Notes: generated by a model from the letters alone, not told the origin. A stretch of DNA of 64,000 nt from JAIVJG01 sp964236735 (GCA_964236735.1 CAXSFM010000002.1:310001-374000), one strand, 5' to 3'. Numbered from the stretch's first letter, positions 37,836-47,120 are shown. Numbers and translations are program-made.

Positions 37836-38537
37836 TTATTCGGCGCAGTCTCGCGCGCCGTCCGCGCCGCAACTGAACAGACGCGGCACGTCGCGTCTGG
37901 TGAATTCGTTGACGTTCTTCCAAACGCGCGTCTGCCCGTACAACTCTCTTGTCCAACCGAGTTGCGACTTGCCGCGCCAGACGCTCTCTAAAGTTTTTTC
38001 TTCGCCCGCGCCCGCCAGATGCTGCGCCTCGTGGAGGAGGATGGCGGCGCGCTCTGTGTCGTCCGTCGCGAAGTTGAAAAAGTCCGGGTAGAGCGTCACG
38101 ACCTCGAACGGAAAATTGGTCGCGGCGTAAGCGTTGTCGTGCCCCATCGAGCGATTCCACCAGTTATCCGAAGTGCGATAGGTGGTGAGATGGCGCAGGA
38201 GAAACGCCTCGCGGCTGAAACCTTTTTGCTCGATGACATCAATCGCACGGCGCACGAGTAATTTCTGCTCGTAGTTGGCGGGCGTCGAAGTCGCCAGCAG
38301 CGAGAGGTAACAACCGAATAGCAGCGATGCCGTCATGCCGACGACGACCAACGCGCGCTTGAGAATGCTGCGGCTTTTGTGTGTCTCAAGCTCTGCGTCC
38401 GTCTCTGCAAATTCAGTCGCGCACACAAATTCATCTGCCGCTTCCGTTTGTGGAGTGAGACGCACGCCGCAACGACGACACTCTTCCGCCGTCGAGAAGT
38501 TGACCAGCCCGCACTGCGCGCACTTCAAATTGTTCAT
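37836..38537 (-). CDS. Zinc-ribbon membrane protein with HExxH motif
   Basis: 233 residues. An N-terminal zinc ribbon has four Cys in two CxxC pairs (CAQCGLVNFS, then CRRCGVRLTP). An acidic stretch leads to one membrane segment at ~62-84 (ALVVVGMTASLLFGCYLSLL) and a C-terminal domain with AAILLHEAQHLAGAGEE. The HEAQH is a zinc-metallopeptidase HExxH, with Glu in GAGEE a possible third ligand. With the ribbon inside, the peptidase-like domain would face the periplasm. Small membrane metallopeptidases of this type are unassigned. It follows pilT on the same strand with a 38-base gap and may be transcribed with it. Confidence 0.65.
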   Translation of the reverse strand: MNNLKCAQCGLVNFSTAEECRRCGVRLTPQTEAADEFVCATEFAETDAELETHKSRSILKRALVVVGMTASLLFGCYLSLLATSTPANYEQKLLVRRAIDVIEQKGFSREAFLLRHLTTYRTSDNWWNRSMGHDNAYAATNFPFEVVTLYPDFFNFATDDTERAAILLHEAQHLAGAGEEKTLESVWRGKSQLGWTRELYGQTRVWKNVNEFTRRDVPRLFSCGADGARDCAE

Positions 38538-38575
38538 GGAAGCAATGTGCCGGACGGACGCGGGCGTGCCTCGCT

Positions 38576-39724
38576 TTACGAATTTCTCGTCTGGGAATTG
38601 GCGACGGTGGTGACGCGCTCCATGTCGTCTTTCGCTTGATCGGCGGCGGAGCGAATGCCGGAGACGCGCAGGCGAAACTCGTCCGGGTTGCTCGCGCCGC
38701 GCAGAGCTTCGTCCATCGTGATGAGTCCTGATTGTTGGAGATTAAAGAGCGACTGGTCGAAGTTTTGCATCCCGTATTGCGAAGTGCCGGCGGCGAGCGC
38801 GTCGCGTATGAGCGAGGTCTTTTCTTCGTTGATGATGTAGTCGCGGATGAGTCCGGTGGAGATCATCACTTCGACGGCGGGGACGCGCCCGTGACCGCTC
38901 GCGGAGCGGATCAGCCGCATTGAGACGACGGCGCGCAAAATCCCTGCGAGTTGAATGCGGACGCTCTTTTGCATGTGTGGCGGAAACGAAGAGACGATGC
39001 GGCGGATGGTCTCCGTCGCGTCGAGCGTGTGCAGCGTCGAGAGCACGAGGTGACCTGTCTCGGCGGCGGTCAGAGCGGTTTCAATCGTTTCGTGGTCGCG
39101 CATTTCGCCGACGAGAATCACGTCCGGGTCTTGACGCAGAGCGGAGCGCAAAGCCTCGACGAACGAGCGCGTGTCCACGTCAACTTCGCGCTGCGTGACG
39201 AAAGATTGTTTGTCGCGATGCAAGAATTCAATCGGGTCTTCGATGGTCACGATGTGGCCGCCGCGCGTCTGGTTGATGTAGTCAATCATCGCAGCGAGCG
39301 TCGTGGACTTGCCCGATCCGGTCGTGCCGGTGACGAGAATCAACCCGCGTTCCTCCTGTGCGATGCGCTCGATGATGGGCGGCAGTCCGAGGTCGGTCAC
39401 GCTCTGCACTTTGTCGGGGATGACGCGCAAGACCATGCCGACGGTTCCGCGCTGCTGGAAGACGTTCGCGCGAAAACGCCCCAAACCGGAGACGCCGTAA
39501 GCGATGTCTGCTTCGGAGACTTCCTTGAAGCGTTGCTTCTGGCGATTCGACATCATCGAAAAGGCCATGTCGAGCGTGTCTTCCTGCGAGAGCCGCGCAG
39601 AGTCAACGAGCGGGCGCAGTTCGCCGCCGATGCGTATGAAGGGCTGCGAGCCTGCTTTGATGTGCAGGTCGGATGCGCCGAAGTGCGAGGCGGAGCGCAG
39701 GAGATCGTCAATTTTGACTGGCAT
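38576..39724 (-). CDS. pilT: Type IV pilus retraction ATPase PilT
   Basis: 382 residues, normal for PilT. It opens IDDLLRSASHFGASDLHIKA, the Asp-box-like N-terminal domain. Walker A is GTTGSGKSTT (~130-140), with an Asp box VTIEDPIEFLH, Walker B-type DPDVILVGEMRD and His box GHLVLSTLHTLDA. The C-terminal region after residue 350 is longer and more polar than in model PilT proteins (RSAADQAKDDMERVTT). It hydrolyses ATP to pull pilin subunits out of the pilus base, powering twitching motility and DNA uptake. No other pilus gene is present in the window, so its partners lie elsewhere. Confidence 0.95.
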   Translation of the reverse strand: MPVKIDDLLRSASHFGASDLHIKAGSQPFIRIGGELRPLVDSARLSQEDTLDMAFSMMSNRQKQRFKEVSEADIAYGVSGLGRFRANVFQQRGTVGMVLRVIPDKVQSVTDLGLPPIIERIAQEERGLILVTGTTGSGKSTTLAAMIDYINQTRGGHIVTIEDPIEFLHRDKQSFVTQREVDVDTRSFVEALRSALRQDPDVILVGEMRDHETIETALTAAETGHLVLSTLHTLDATETIRRIVSSFPPHMQKSVRIQLAGILRAVVSMRLIRSASGHGRVPAVEVMISTGLIRDYIINEEKTSLIRDALAAGTSQYGMQNFDQSLFNLQQSGLITMDEALRGASNPDEFRLRVSGIRSAADQAKDDMERVTTVANSQTRNS

Positions 39725-39950
39725 GTGTGGAGTTAAAACCTCTTCTGTTGGGCAAATCGAAAAATGTGGAAAGTCGGATGCGCGAAAAGTTTTCGGAGGC
39801 GCGTGTTGAAGTCTGATTTAGTGAGAGGCTGATTTGAAGGGCAAGATTCGCAGGGAGCGTCTCCGGGAAGTTTGACGCTGACCAGCACCACAAACATTGT
39901 AGCTTGGCGGTTTCTCTCCGGTCAATAGGTTGATTTTGAGCGGCGTTGCT

Positions 39951-40028
39951 CTTGTCAGTACCACCTGCGGTAGCGGGTGGGTCTGCCGTTGTGAATACCC
40001 ACCCGCTACCACAGGTGGTACTGACAAG
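39951..40028. repeat. REP-like 78-base palindrome
   Basis: Arms of 32 bases (39951-39982 and 39997-40028) pair with a single mismatch around a 14-base loop. The core GTACCACCTGCGGTAGCGGG has the look of REP/REPIN elements. No direct duplication flanks it. It lies between ilvE (stop at 40089) and the start of pilT and could also end the ilvE transcript. Confidence 0.85.
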
Positions 40029-40088
40029 AAAGGGCGTCCAACCTCATGCGAAGTTGAACGCCCCTGTGGTGGAAATTTTCGGCGAACG

Positions 40089-41195
40089 CTACTCGGTCAT
40101 CACCGTCTGCAAGCTCACCGGCTCGTTTTCATCTTCCGTCACTGCGCTGACGGCCTTGCGCGCGTCGCCGTTTTGCGCGGGATGAAAACCATTGCTGCCG
40201 CCTTCCGGCTTCGTCGCCCGCTTCTCTTCGTTGACGAACGTCAGCCACGTGCCGGGCGCGGTACGCTCGCCGGAGGTAATCTCGAAGAAGGCTTTCTGGA
40301 TGCGTTCGGTGACGGGGCCGCGCCTGCCCGCGCCGATCTCGATGCGGTCAACCGAGCGGATGGGCGTCACTTCCGCCGCCGTGCCGGTGAAGAAAAGTTC
40401 GTCGGCGACGTAGAGCGCGGCGCGTTGAATCCCCGACTCGATAACCGGAATTTCCAACTCGCGGCAAATCTCGATCACGCTGTCGCGCGTGATGCCGGGC
40501 AGAATCGAAGACGAAAGCGGCGGCGTGACGACTTTGCCGTCGTGGACGAGAAAGATATTTTCGCCGGAGCCTTCCGAGACGAAGCCGCGATCATCAAGCG
40601 CGATGCCCTCGGCGTAACCGTTCGTGATCGCTTCCATCTTGATGAGCTGCGAGTTCATGTAGTTCGCGCCCGACTTCGCCATCGCCGGCATCGAGTTCGG
40701 TGTCAGACGATTCCATGAAGAGACGCACGCATCCACGCCGCGCTCAATCGCCTCGTCGCCGAGATATTTGCCCCAGTCCCACGCGCCGATGTAGCAGGTC
40801 AGCGGATTCGGGAACGGGTTGACGCCGAACGCGGGACGCGCTTCGTCCAGCGTGCGGAAAATAATCGGACGGATATAACACTGCTCGATGCTGCTACGCG
40901 CGATGAGTTCGACGGTCGCGTCAGTGAATTGCTCGACCGTCCACTCGTGCTCCATGCGGTAAATTTTGGCGGAGTTGACGAGACGCTGCATGTGTTCGCG
41001 CAGGCGAAAGACGGCGGGGCCGCGCTTGGTTTTGTAGCAACGGATGCCCTCGAAGACGCTCGAACCGTAGTGTATGACGTGTGACATGACGTGGATGCGC
41101 GCGTCGTCCCACTTGATGAATTCTCCGTTGTGCCAGACTTCCGAAACGATGGTCGGCGTCTTCACGTCTTTCTTCCTCGCGTCGTCTGCAAACAT
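40089..41195 (-). CDS. ilvE: Branched-chain amino acid aminotransferase (class IV PLP enzyme)
   Basis: 368 residues. It transfers the amino group between glutamate and leucine, isoleucine or valine. Family IV signatures are present: HVIHYGSSVFEGIRCYKT near the N-terminus, the Schiff-base Lys region ANYMNSQLIKMEAITNGYAE, LDDRGFVSEGSGENIFLV, and the PLP-phosphate loop ILPGITRDSVIEI. The usual ~305-residue enzyme is extended here by about 40 residues at the C-terminus, rich in charged residues (EEKRATKPEGGSNGFHPAQN). GAAGGAG before the ATG at 41193-41195 decides the start over a 27-codon upstream extension. No other branched-chain gene is adjacent. Confidence 0.92.
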   Translation of the reverse strand: MFADDARKKDVKTPTIVSEVWHNGEFIKWDDARIHVMSHVIHYGSSVFEGIRCYKTKRGPAVFRLREHMQRLVNSAKIYRMEHEWTVEQFTDATVELIARSSIEQCYIRPIIFRTLDEARPAFGVNPFPNPLTCYIGAWDWGKYLGDEAIERGVDACVSSWNRLTPNSMPAMAKSGANYMNSQLIKMEAITNGYAEGIALDDRGFVSEGSGENIFLVHDGKVVTPPLSSSILPGITRDSVIEICRELEIPVIESGIQRAALYVADELFFTGTAAEVTPIRSVDRIEIGAGRRGPVTERIQKAFFEITSGERTAPGTWLTFVNEEKRATKPEGGSNGFHPAQNGDARKAVSAVTEDENEPVSLQTVMTE

Positions 41196-41504
41196 ATTTC
41201 TCGACTCCTTCACACTGGAATTACGCACTCCGAAACTGGCATCGGCGAAAGCTTGAGGCATCGCCTGTACTTGCATGGGGGCGGATACTAAAACTGACGG
41301 AAACTAACTCGACTCCGAAGACTGTGGCACGCGATTGTTTAAGGTATTGCACGATAGCGCAGACGCGCCGCCGTTGGCAAGGGAGGCCACGCCGGACGCT
41401 TTCATCCTCAAACAAAAGGAGCGTTGTTTGACCGGCTCCAAGTTTTCAGTTAAAGAAGTCTTGCTTGAAAGGGTTGCGCGCGGGACAGGGCAGAGGTTGA
41501 CGAA

Positions 41505-42605
41505 ATGCACATCACGATAGACATGCACGCCGACACAGTGCAGTTCATGCTCGACGAGGGCGCGGACATCAACATGCGCCTGACGACGACGCACCTCGAC
41601 GCCGTGCGGATGCGCGAGGGGAAACTCGACGCGCAGTTTTTCTCCATCTGGGTCGAGCCAGAATTTTACGGCGCGGGCGGCGAGACGGCCATCCGTCGCG
41701 CCGATGAACAAATCGCTGCGGTGCGCGCGCTCGCCGTCAAACACCCGGAGACGTGGACGCTCGCCACGACCGCCGCAGACATTCGTCGCGCGGCGGGCGC
41801 GGGCAAACTCTCCGCGCTTTTGGGACTCGAAGGCGGCTACCCGATTGATGAGAAACTGGAAAACGTCGAGCGTTACTTTCAAATGGGCGTGCGCTACCTG
41901 ACGCTGACGTGGACGCACAGCCTCAGTTGGGCCGGTTCCTCCGGCGACGACGCGGGACAGACGCGCGGCCTGAATGATTTCGGGCGGCGTGTAGTGCGCG
42001 AGTTGAATCGTCTCGGCATGATGGTTGACGTGTCGCACGTCTCCGACAAAACTTTCTGGGATGTCGTTGAAACTTCCGCGAAGCCCGTCATCGCCACGCA
42101 CTCGAACTGCCGCGCCATCTGTGATGTGCCGCGCAATCTGACGGACGACATGATTCGCGCCATCGCCAAAACGGGCGGCGTGGTCTGCGCGGTTTTTTAT
42201 CCCGCGTTCATCGAGCCGGGCTGGAAAAAATTGAAAGACGCGCTGGACGAAGAAATCGCCCCGCTCGTGGATGCGGCGGGAGATAGCGCGACGGGACGCG
42301 GCTCCATCAAACGCATCGCCCGCGACCGCGAGCGCGAGCGCGAATATGCCGCGCGACTGCCGCCCGTCCCGCTCGCCCGCGTCGCCGACCACATCGAGCA
42401 CATCATTCGCCTCGTCGGCGTCAATCACGTCGGCTTAGGCTCGGACTTCGACGGCATCCAGGCCGTCCCGCAGGGACTCTCAAGCGTCGCGGAGCTTCCC
42501 AATCTTTCAGCAGAGTTGCTGCGACGCGGCTACAATGAAGACGACTTGGGAAAAATCTTAGGCGGCAACGTGCTGCGTCTGATGGAAGAAGTGGAAAAGC
42601 ATTGA
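41505..42605 (+). CDS. Membrane-dipeptidase-type peptidase, family M19
   Basis: 366 residues. Zinc-ligand motifs of renal dipeptidase-like enzymes are all present: DMHADT at residues 6-11, SALLGLEGGYPI (bridging Glu), VDVSHVSDKTFWD, PVIATHSNCRAICDVPRN, and VGLGSDFDGI near the C-terminus. Such enzymes cleave dipeptides, including those with D-residues from peptidoglycan. No signal peptide or lipobox, so it is probably cytoplasmic, unlike the mammalian anchored form. The ATG chosen sits directly before the first metal motif, as is usual. It is followed 52 bases later by the mini-GntR gene. Confidence 0.92.
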   Translation: MHITIDMHADTVQFMLDEGADINMRLTTTHLDAVRMREGKLDAQFFSIWVEPEFYGAGGETAIRRADEQIAAVRALAVKHPETWTLATTAADIRRAAGAGKLSALLGLEGGYPIDEKLENVERYFQMGVRYLTLTWTHSLSWAGSSGDDAGQTRGLNDFGRRVVRELNRLGMMVDVSHVSDKTFWDVVETSAKPVIATHSNCRAICDVPRNLTDDMIRAIAKTGGVVCAVFYPAFIEPGWKKLKDALDEEIAPLVDAAGDSATGRGSIKRIARDREREREYAARLPPVPLARVADHIEHIIRLVGVNHVGLGSDFDGIQAVPQGLSSVAELPNLSAELLRRGYNEDDLGKILGGNVLRLMEEVEKH

Positions 42606-42657
42606 CTCGAAAATAAATTCACGAACGACGTTTCAGTCAGAGGGGAACAAGACTTTG

Positions 42658-42930
42658 ATGGAAATCCAGTTGAAAGATCGCGCGGCAGGCCCGGTCTATT
42701 TGCAGGTGCGTGATGAAATCGCGGCGCGCATCAAAGAGGGGGCGGTCAAGTCCGGCGACACGCTGCCCGCGCCGGGCGTGCTGGCGAAGAAAATTTCGAC
42801 GGCGGAGGCGGCGGTGGACAAAGGCGAAGTCAAGCGCGCCTATTACGAACTCGAACACGCGGGACTAATCTCAAAGACGGTGAGCAAGGATTTTCTCGGT
42901 CAGGAAAAAGAGACGTACACGGTCAAATAA
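42658..42930 (+). CDS. Short GntR-like winged-helix protein without effector domain
   Basis: 90 residues. The region GPVYLQVRDEIAARIKEGAV, then SGDTLPAPGVLAKK and KRAYYELEHAGLISKTV, follows the GntR DNA-binding domain pattern (helix, LPS-like turn, recognition helix, wing). The usual C-terminal ligand domain is missing and the protein ends in a 20-residue polar tail. GAGGGGAA about 10 bases before the TTG/ATG pair supports translation. It could regulate the dipeptidase upstream, or be a decapitated GntR regulator. Confidence 0.7.
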   Translation: MEIQLKDRAAGPVYLQVRDEIAARIKEGAVKSGDTLPAPGVLAKKISTAEAAVDKGEVKRAYYELEHAGLISKTVSKDFLGQEKETYTVK

Positions 42931-42962
42931 TCGGTAATGGTGAGCCGGCAATCGCCTGACTC

Positions 42963-43047
42963 ACAAATAGAGTAGTGGGTCAGTTTGGTCTGCAAGTTAT
43001 TGTCGCACAACGAGCTATTTTTCAAACTGACCCACTACTACAAATAG
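42963..43047. mobile_element. 69-bp MITE-like element with 8-bp target duplication
   Basis: The body 42971-43039 starts AGTAGTGGGTCAGTTTG and ends with its exact reverse complement (17-bp perfect inverted ends). It is flanked on both sides by the identical octamer ACAAATAG (42963-42970 and 43040-43047). Perfect inverted ends plus an exact direct duplication are the mark of transposition. The element is too short to code, so it must be mobilised by a transposase elsewhere. Confidence 0.85.
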
Positions 43048-43079
43048 GAAAGCCTTGACAACGACGGCCATTATCAAGG

Positions 43080-43136
43080 CCACAGAGGGCGCGAAGACGG
43101 TAACTTGTCTTCGCGCCCTCTGTGGTTTTCTTTTGA
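43080..43136. terminator. Strong bidirectional terminator
   Basis: Perfect 19-bp stem (43080-43098 with 43107-43125), 8-base loop, then TTTTCTTTT. It lies between the mini-GntR gene and the convergent minus-strand beta-helix gene. Confidence 0.9.
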
Positions 43137-43149
43137 CGGAACTCCGACC

Positions 43150-46100
43150 TTACTGAAGGCCGAATCTTTGCCTGAACTCGGTCGAGACGATAAATGCCTT
43201 GACCATCTGCGACTTCTGGTAGTCGCCGCCGAACTGATTCAACTTCGTGAGCCAGAAGTTATAACCGCTCATGTCCACATCCGGCGCGTCGTCCGCGTTG
43301 CGGCGCAGATAGCCGACGTATTGCATGAGCACGAATGAAGGCGCGTAGGCTTTCGCCACGACTCCACTGTGCTCGGCCACTTGGCGCAGCACGGTGGCGC
43401 GCGTCTCACTCTGGCTTTGCAGGCGGTTGACGAGCGCGTCGCGTTCGGCTGGCGTCGGCTGGACTCCGGCGTTGGCGAACAGCGCGTCAACGTATTGCGC
43501 GTCCGTCATCGCACCAAACGCGGCGACGAACTCCGGCCTCACCACCCAACGGTCTGCGAGCGCTTGCTTGTTCGCTTCGAGCTTGACCTGCCAGTTGCCC
43601 TGACCGACCACCACGCCGCGCCCGATGGCTTGCGTGTCGCGCAGGAACTCTCGGTAGCGCGGCATCTTGCCGTAAGAGGCGAGATTGAAGCGTGTCACGA
43701 GGTAGCCCGTCTGCTGAAACTCTATCGAGAGGAAGAACGCCGCCGAGACGCTCTCGCGCTTCGCGCTTGTGCAGTCCGCATTCGCGCCGCAACTGGCGAT
43801 TTCGTTCGTCCAGAACTGCAAGCCCGCAGCATCAGGCTCGCGGTTGAGGAAGTCGTGATAGTGCTGGCGGACGAACGATTGCGCGTCGTCCGCCGGATTG
43901 AGATTCGAGGGCACGCTGTCGTTGGCGAGAATGGTCAAGGTCGCCGTCGAGAGATTGCCGAGTTGCGTGCTGCCGCCGGTCGGGTTCGAGAGCGTGAGTT
44001 GGACCTGCTCGTCGGCTTCGGTGTAGGCGTCATCGGTTAAAAGCACGTCGAAAATCTTCTGCGTCTCGCCGGGCGCGAAGTAGAGCGTGCCCAAGCTCGT
44101 GGTGTAGTCGCCGCGCTCGGAGGCGTTGATGTCGGTGGTGGCGTAGTCAACGGAGGAGCGTTGCGAGAGGTCGCCGGTGCGCTTGACGGTGATGGTCGCG
44201 ACGTTTGCAGACTCCTGCGCGTCGTAGTTCGACACGCTGAACTGGACAGTCGTCGTGCCGCCTCCGGGCGTCGGCGTGGGAGAAGGCGTCGGTGTTGGCG
44301 CAACGTCGTCGTTGATGATGACGCCGGTGCCCTGCGCTCTATTGATGTTGGCGTTGACGGGGTTCGAGAGATTGACGAAGTATGTTTCGTCAGGCTCCGG
44401 CGTCGTATCGCCGTTGATAGCGACGAGGATTGATTTGCTGACTTCGCCGGGGGCGAAGGTGAGCGTGCCGCTCTGCGCTTGATAGTCGCCGCTGCCGCTC
44501 GTCGCCGTGCCGTCTGCGGTCGCGTAGGCGACGGTGACCGGCTGCGTGCTGGCGTTCGAGAGTGTGACGTTGAAGAAGGCACTATCGGAGCCGCTATTAT
44601 CTTCCGGGTCTATCGAGTCGCTGATCGCGATGGCGGGCTGCTGCTCGTTGTCAATGATCGTCAGGACGCTGGCGCTTTGATTGCCGAGCGTCGCGCCGCC
44701 CTGCGGGTTCGAGAGCGCGAGGTTGACGGTTTCGTTGCCTTCAAACACCGAATCATCGTTGAGAGGAATGGTGAACGTCGCGGTCGTCACGCCGTTAGCG
44801 AACTGGAGCGTGCCGCTCGTCGCGGTGTAGTCGGAACCAGCCTTCGCCGTGCCGTCTGAAGTCGCGTAATGCACAGAAACTGCGCCGCTCGAACCACCGG
44901 AGCGCGTCACGGTGATGGTTGCCATCCCGCCCTGTTCATTGACGCTATAACCGGCGGCTAATGTAAAGCTGCCCGGTCCCCCCTGCCCCGGCGCTGCGAC
45001 TTGCATGCACTGCGAAAACTCGGAGGTGTTGAGCGGGCCTAGGTCGGTCGCGGTGGCGGTGACGAACTGGTTGAGGGTGAAGCCGGGGAAGCTGGCGTTG
45101 AAGGCCGCATTGTTGCCGCTCGTCGTGACGTTGGTTGAGCCGAGGAAGGTTTTGCCTTCGCCGTTGCCGGAAGCGCTGCAATCGGGGCTGGCGAAAAACT
45201 CGATGCGGAACGGCTCGTTGGCTGTGCTGTTGAGCGTGCCGGTGATCGTCGTCGTGCCGTTGCTGCTGACGGCGGAAGTAATGACGGGGAAGTTTTGCAA
45301 ACTGTTCGCGCCCGTGTCCGCGTCGTTCAAATCGTTGGGCGTGAGTCTCTGGTTGCTCGTGTCGGCGGGCGCTTCGAGATCAATCCCCAGATCGTGATTG
45401 TGGTGGATGGAGTTGCCGTTGATGCTGTTGCCGGTTCCAGCATCCTTCAGCACTCTGACGCCGCTGCCGCCGAAATTCGGAGCGACGCCATTGAAGGCGA
45501 TGACGTTCGCCGCGCCGGTGGTGAAGCTGCCGATGTAGTTGCCGGTCGCGCCGTTACTTAACTCGACGCCGTTCGTGCCGTTGCCGATATCGCTCGCACC
45601 GTCGGCTTGCGTGCCGATGAAGTTGTTGAATACTTCATTGAGCGTCGGGTTGCCGCTGTTGCCTCCATAGAAGAGGATGCCGGATTGCGTGTTACCTGAA
45701 ATGACGTTGCCCGCGTTCGCGACGGCGTCGCCGATCTTGTTGGCGTTGGAAGCTCCGATGATAGCGATGCCATAGTTATTAGGGACAGTGAAATCAAATC
45801 CATCCGCCCTCATGCCGATGAGGTTGCCTTCGATGACGTTCGAAGATGAATCAACAATCTCCACACCGTCCTGAGAGTTGCCGGAGATCACATTGCCTGC
45901 GCCCGCCGTCGTGCCGCCGACGATGTTGCCGTGCGTTCCTGCTTGCATGTAGATGCCGATCTGATGGTTCGCGAGTGCGCCGATGCCGGTCGCGCCCGTA
46001 CCGATGTAGTTGCCCTGTATCTTGTTGTTCGTCGCGGTGTTCTTAAAAATCTCAATGCCCGCCCCGGTGTTGATGGGGTAGGTATTGCCGGAGATGAGAT

Positions 46101-46731
46101 TGCGCGCCGACGGGCTGATGCCGCCGATCACGTTGTTGCTTACGCCGGAAATGTAAATTCCGCTCACACCGTTCGGTTGCGCGAATACGCCGGTCGGGTC
46201 GGTGCCGATAAAGTTGCCCGTAATGAGATTGCCGTTGCTGTTGACGTAAATCCCGTAGTCCTTCGAGCGATTGAGCGCCAGCCCGCGAATGGTGCAGTTC
46301 GGCGCTGCAAGAAAAAAGATGGAGGAGCTGACACTGTTGTCCGCCGCCCCGTTGATCTCAATCATGAACACCGCGTCGTCTCCCACAGCCAGCGTGTTGG
46401 CTTTCGCGCCTGCTTGCGTGTAGCCGTCAATGGTGACGGTGTCAGTGATAGCCGGTAACGGCGTCGCAGGGATGATCGTCTGCACACCGGAGAAAGGAAT
46501 GTTGAAGGTGATGGTATCTGCGCCCGGATGAACATTCGAGGCGGTGATCGCTTCACGCAGCGAGCAATGATTGACGCCACAGCCACCACCGCTAGCAACG
46601 TCGTCAGCGCTGATGACGGTGTAGGTGCTTGCCTGCGCCGTCGCCGCGAAGAGAAACATCATGCCGATTAAAGCCAGTACGAGACTGACCATACGGCGTG
46701 TGCGTGTTGTTGTGTTCGATTGCGTTTTCAT
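43150..46731 (-). CDS. Giant surface protein: CSLREA, beta-helix, Calx-beta, DUF4214 (second copy)
   Basis: 1193 residues, paralogue of the 1576-residue protein. The signal region MVSLVLALIGMMFLFAATAQ is nearly the same, followed by a full CSLREA motif (NHCSLREAITASN, ~residue 53). A beta-helix of fewer repeats spans ~80-460 (GNFIGTDPTGVFAQPNGVSG). Calx-beta domains follow, a short Pro-Thr linker at ~808-823, one more Calx-beta domain, and a DUF4214 domain from ~942 that is very close to the other copy (QSFVRQHYHDFLNREPDAAG). Exported and probably outer-surface. The start MKTQSNTTTRTRRM with GAGGAG upstream was chosen over an in-frame ATG 15 codons earlier, by comparison with the paralogue. 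The main difference from the other copy is loss of about half of the helix repeats and of most of the linker. Confidence 0.88.
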   Translation of the reverse strand: MKTQSNTTTRTRRMVSLVLALIGMMFLFAATAQASTYTVISADDVASGGGCGVNHCSLREAITASNVHPGADTITFNIPFSGVQTIIPATPLPAITDTVTIDGYTQAGAKANTLAVGDDAVFMIEINGAADNSVSSSIFFLAAPNCTIRGLALNRSKDYGIYVNSNGNLITGNFIGTDPTGVFAQPNGVSGIYISGVSNNVIGGISPSARNLISGNTYPINTGAGIEIFKNTATNNKIQGNYIGTGATGIGALANHQIGIYMQAGTHGNIVGGTTAGAGNVISGNSQDGVEIVDSSSNVIEGNLIGMRADGFDFTVPNNYGIAIIGASNANKIGDAVANAGNVISGNTQSGILFYGGNSGNPTLNEVFNNFIGTQADGASDIGNGTNGVELSNGATGNYIGSFTTGAANVIAFNGVAPNFGGSGVRVLKDAGTGNSINGNSIHHNHDLGIDLEAPADTSNQRLTPNDLNDADTGANSLQNFPVITSAVSSNGTTTITGTLNSTANEPFRIEFFASPDCSASGNGEGKTFLGSTNVTTSGNNAAFNASFPGFTLNQFVTATATDLGPLNTSEFSQCMQVAAPGQGGPGSFTLAAGYSVNEQGGMATITVTRSGGSSGAVSVHYATSDGTAKAGSDYTATSGTLQFANGVTTATFTIPLNDDSVFEGNETVNLALSNPQGGATLGNQSASVLTIIDNEQQPAIAISDSIDPEDNSGSDSAFFNVTLSNASTQPVTVAYATADGTATSGSGDYQAQSGTLTFAPGEVSKSILVAINGDTTPEPDETYFVNLSNPVNANINRAQGTGVIINDDVAPTPTPSPTPTPGGGTTTVQFSVSNYDAQESANVATITVKRTGDLSQRSSVDYATTDINASERGDYTTSLGTLYFAPGETQKIFDVLLTDDAYTEADEQVQLTLSNPTGGSTQLGNLSTATLTILANDSVPSNLNPADDAQSFVRQHYHDFLNREPDAAGLQFWTNEIASCGANADCTSAKRESVSAAFFLSIEFQQTGYLVTRFNLASYGKMPRYREFLRDTQAIGRGVVVGQGNWQVKLEANKQALADRWVVRPEFVAAFGAMTDAQYVDALFANAGVQPTPAERDALVNRLQSQSETRATVLRQVAEHSGVVAKAYAPSFVLMQYVGYLRRNADDAPDVDMSGYNFWLTKLNQFGGDYQKSQMVKAFIVSTEFRQRFGLQ

Positions 46732-46828
46732 CTCTCGATCTCCTCTATCAAAGTTAGTCTCGTCTGCCGTCATCAAAATAGTCGCAACGCCTGCGGACGC
46801 GCGCCGCCCGCTTGGGTAGCAACTTTTC
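46732..46828 (-). promoter_or_regulatory. Leader of the second beta-helix gene, conserved in its paralogue
   Basis: Read on the minus strand it starts GAAAAGTTGCTACCC (46828-46814) and carries GACGAGACTAACTTTGA and GAGGAG before the ATG, matching the leader at 32928-33020 in sequence and in length (97 against 93 bases). Confidence 0.5.
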
Positions 46829-47040
46829 GCCGCCCCTTAAGCCTCCGCCGAACGCTGCTGCCCACAGGCACGCTAACGAGGAAAAGCCTTTAATTGCCGC
46901 TAAAAACAACCGTCCCGCTTGTCGAGAGCCGCTCGCGACTGTCCTTCATGGCGCGAGCAAAACCGCTGACATCTAAGGCCGCACCCTACCCGTGCGGGCT
47001 GCTGGCTTAAGCGGGGACTGGCATCTCTAACAGGTTCAGA
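46829..47040. other. Spacer between leader and upstream terminator
   Basis: No gene, repeat or recognised RNA seen. A few short GC-rich hairpins are possible. The corresponding stretch of the first locus (32711-32927) shows no clear similarity. Confidence 0.4.
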
Positions 47041-47087
47041 AAAAGAGAGAGCCGCCGTGTGATCTCTGGAATCATCACGGCGGCTCT
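47041..47087 (-). terminator. Terminator of the decayed small-protein gene
   Basis: AGAGCCGCCGTG (47048-47059) pairs with 47076-47087, with an inner TGAT/ATCA extension. On the minus strand CTCTCTCTTTT follows. Sequence and position match the terminator at 32665-32710. Confidence 0.8.
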
Positions 47088-47120
47088 TGCGCTTTATGCG
47101 CGGAAGGTTTCGGGGTCGGG

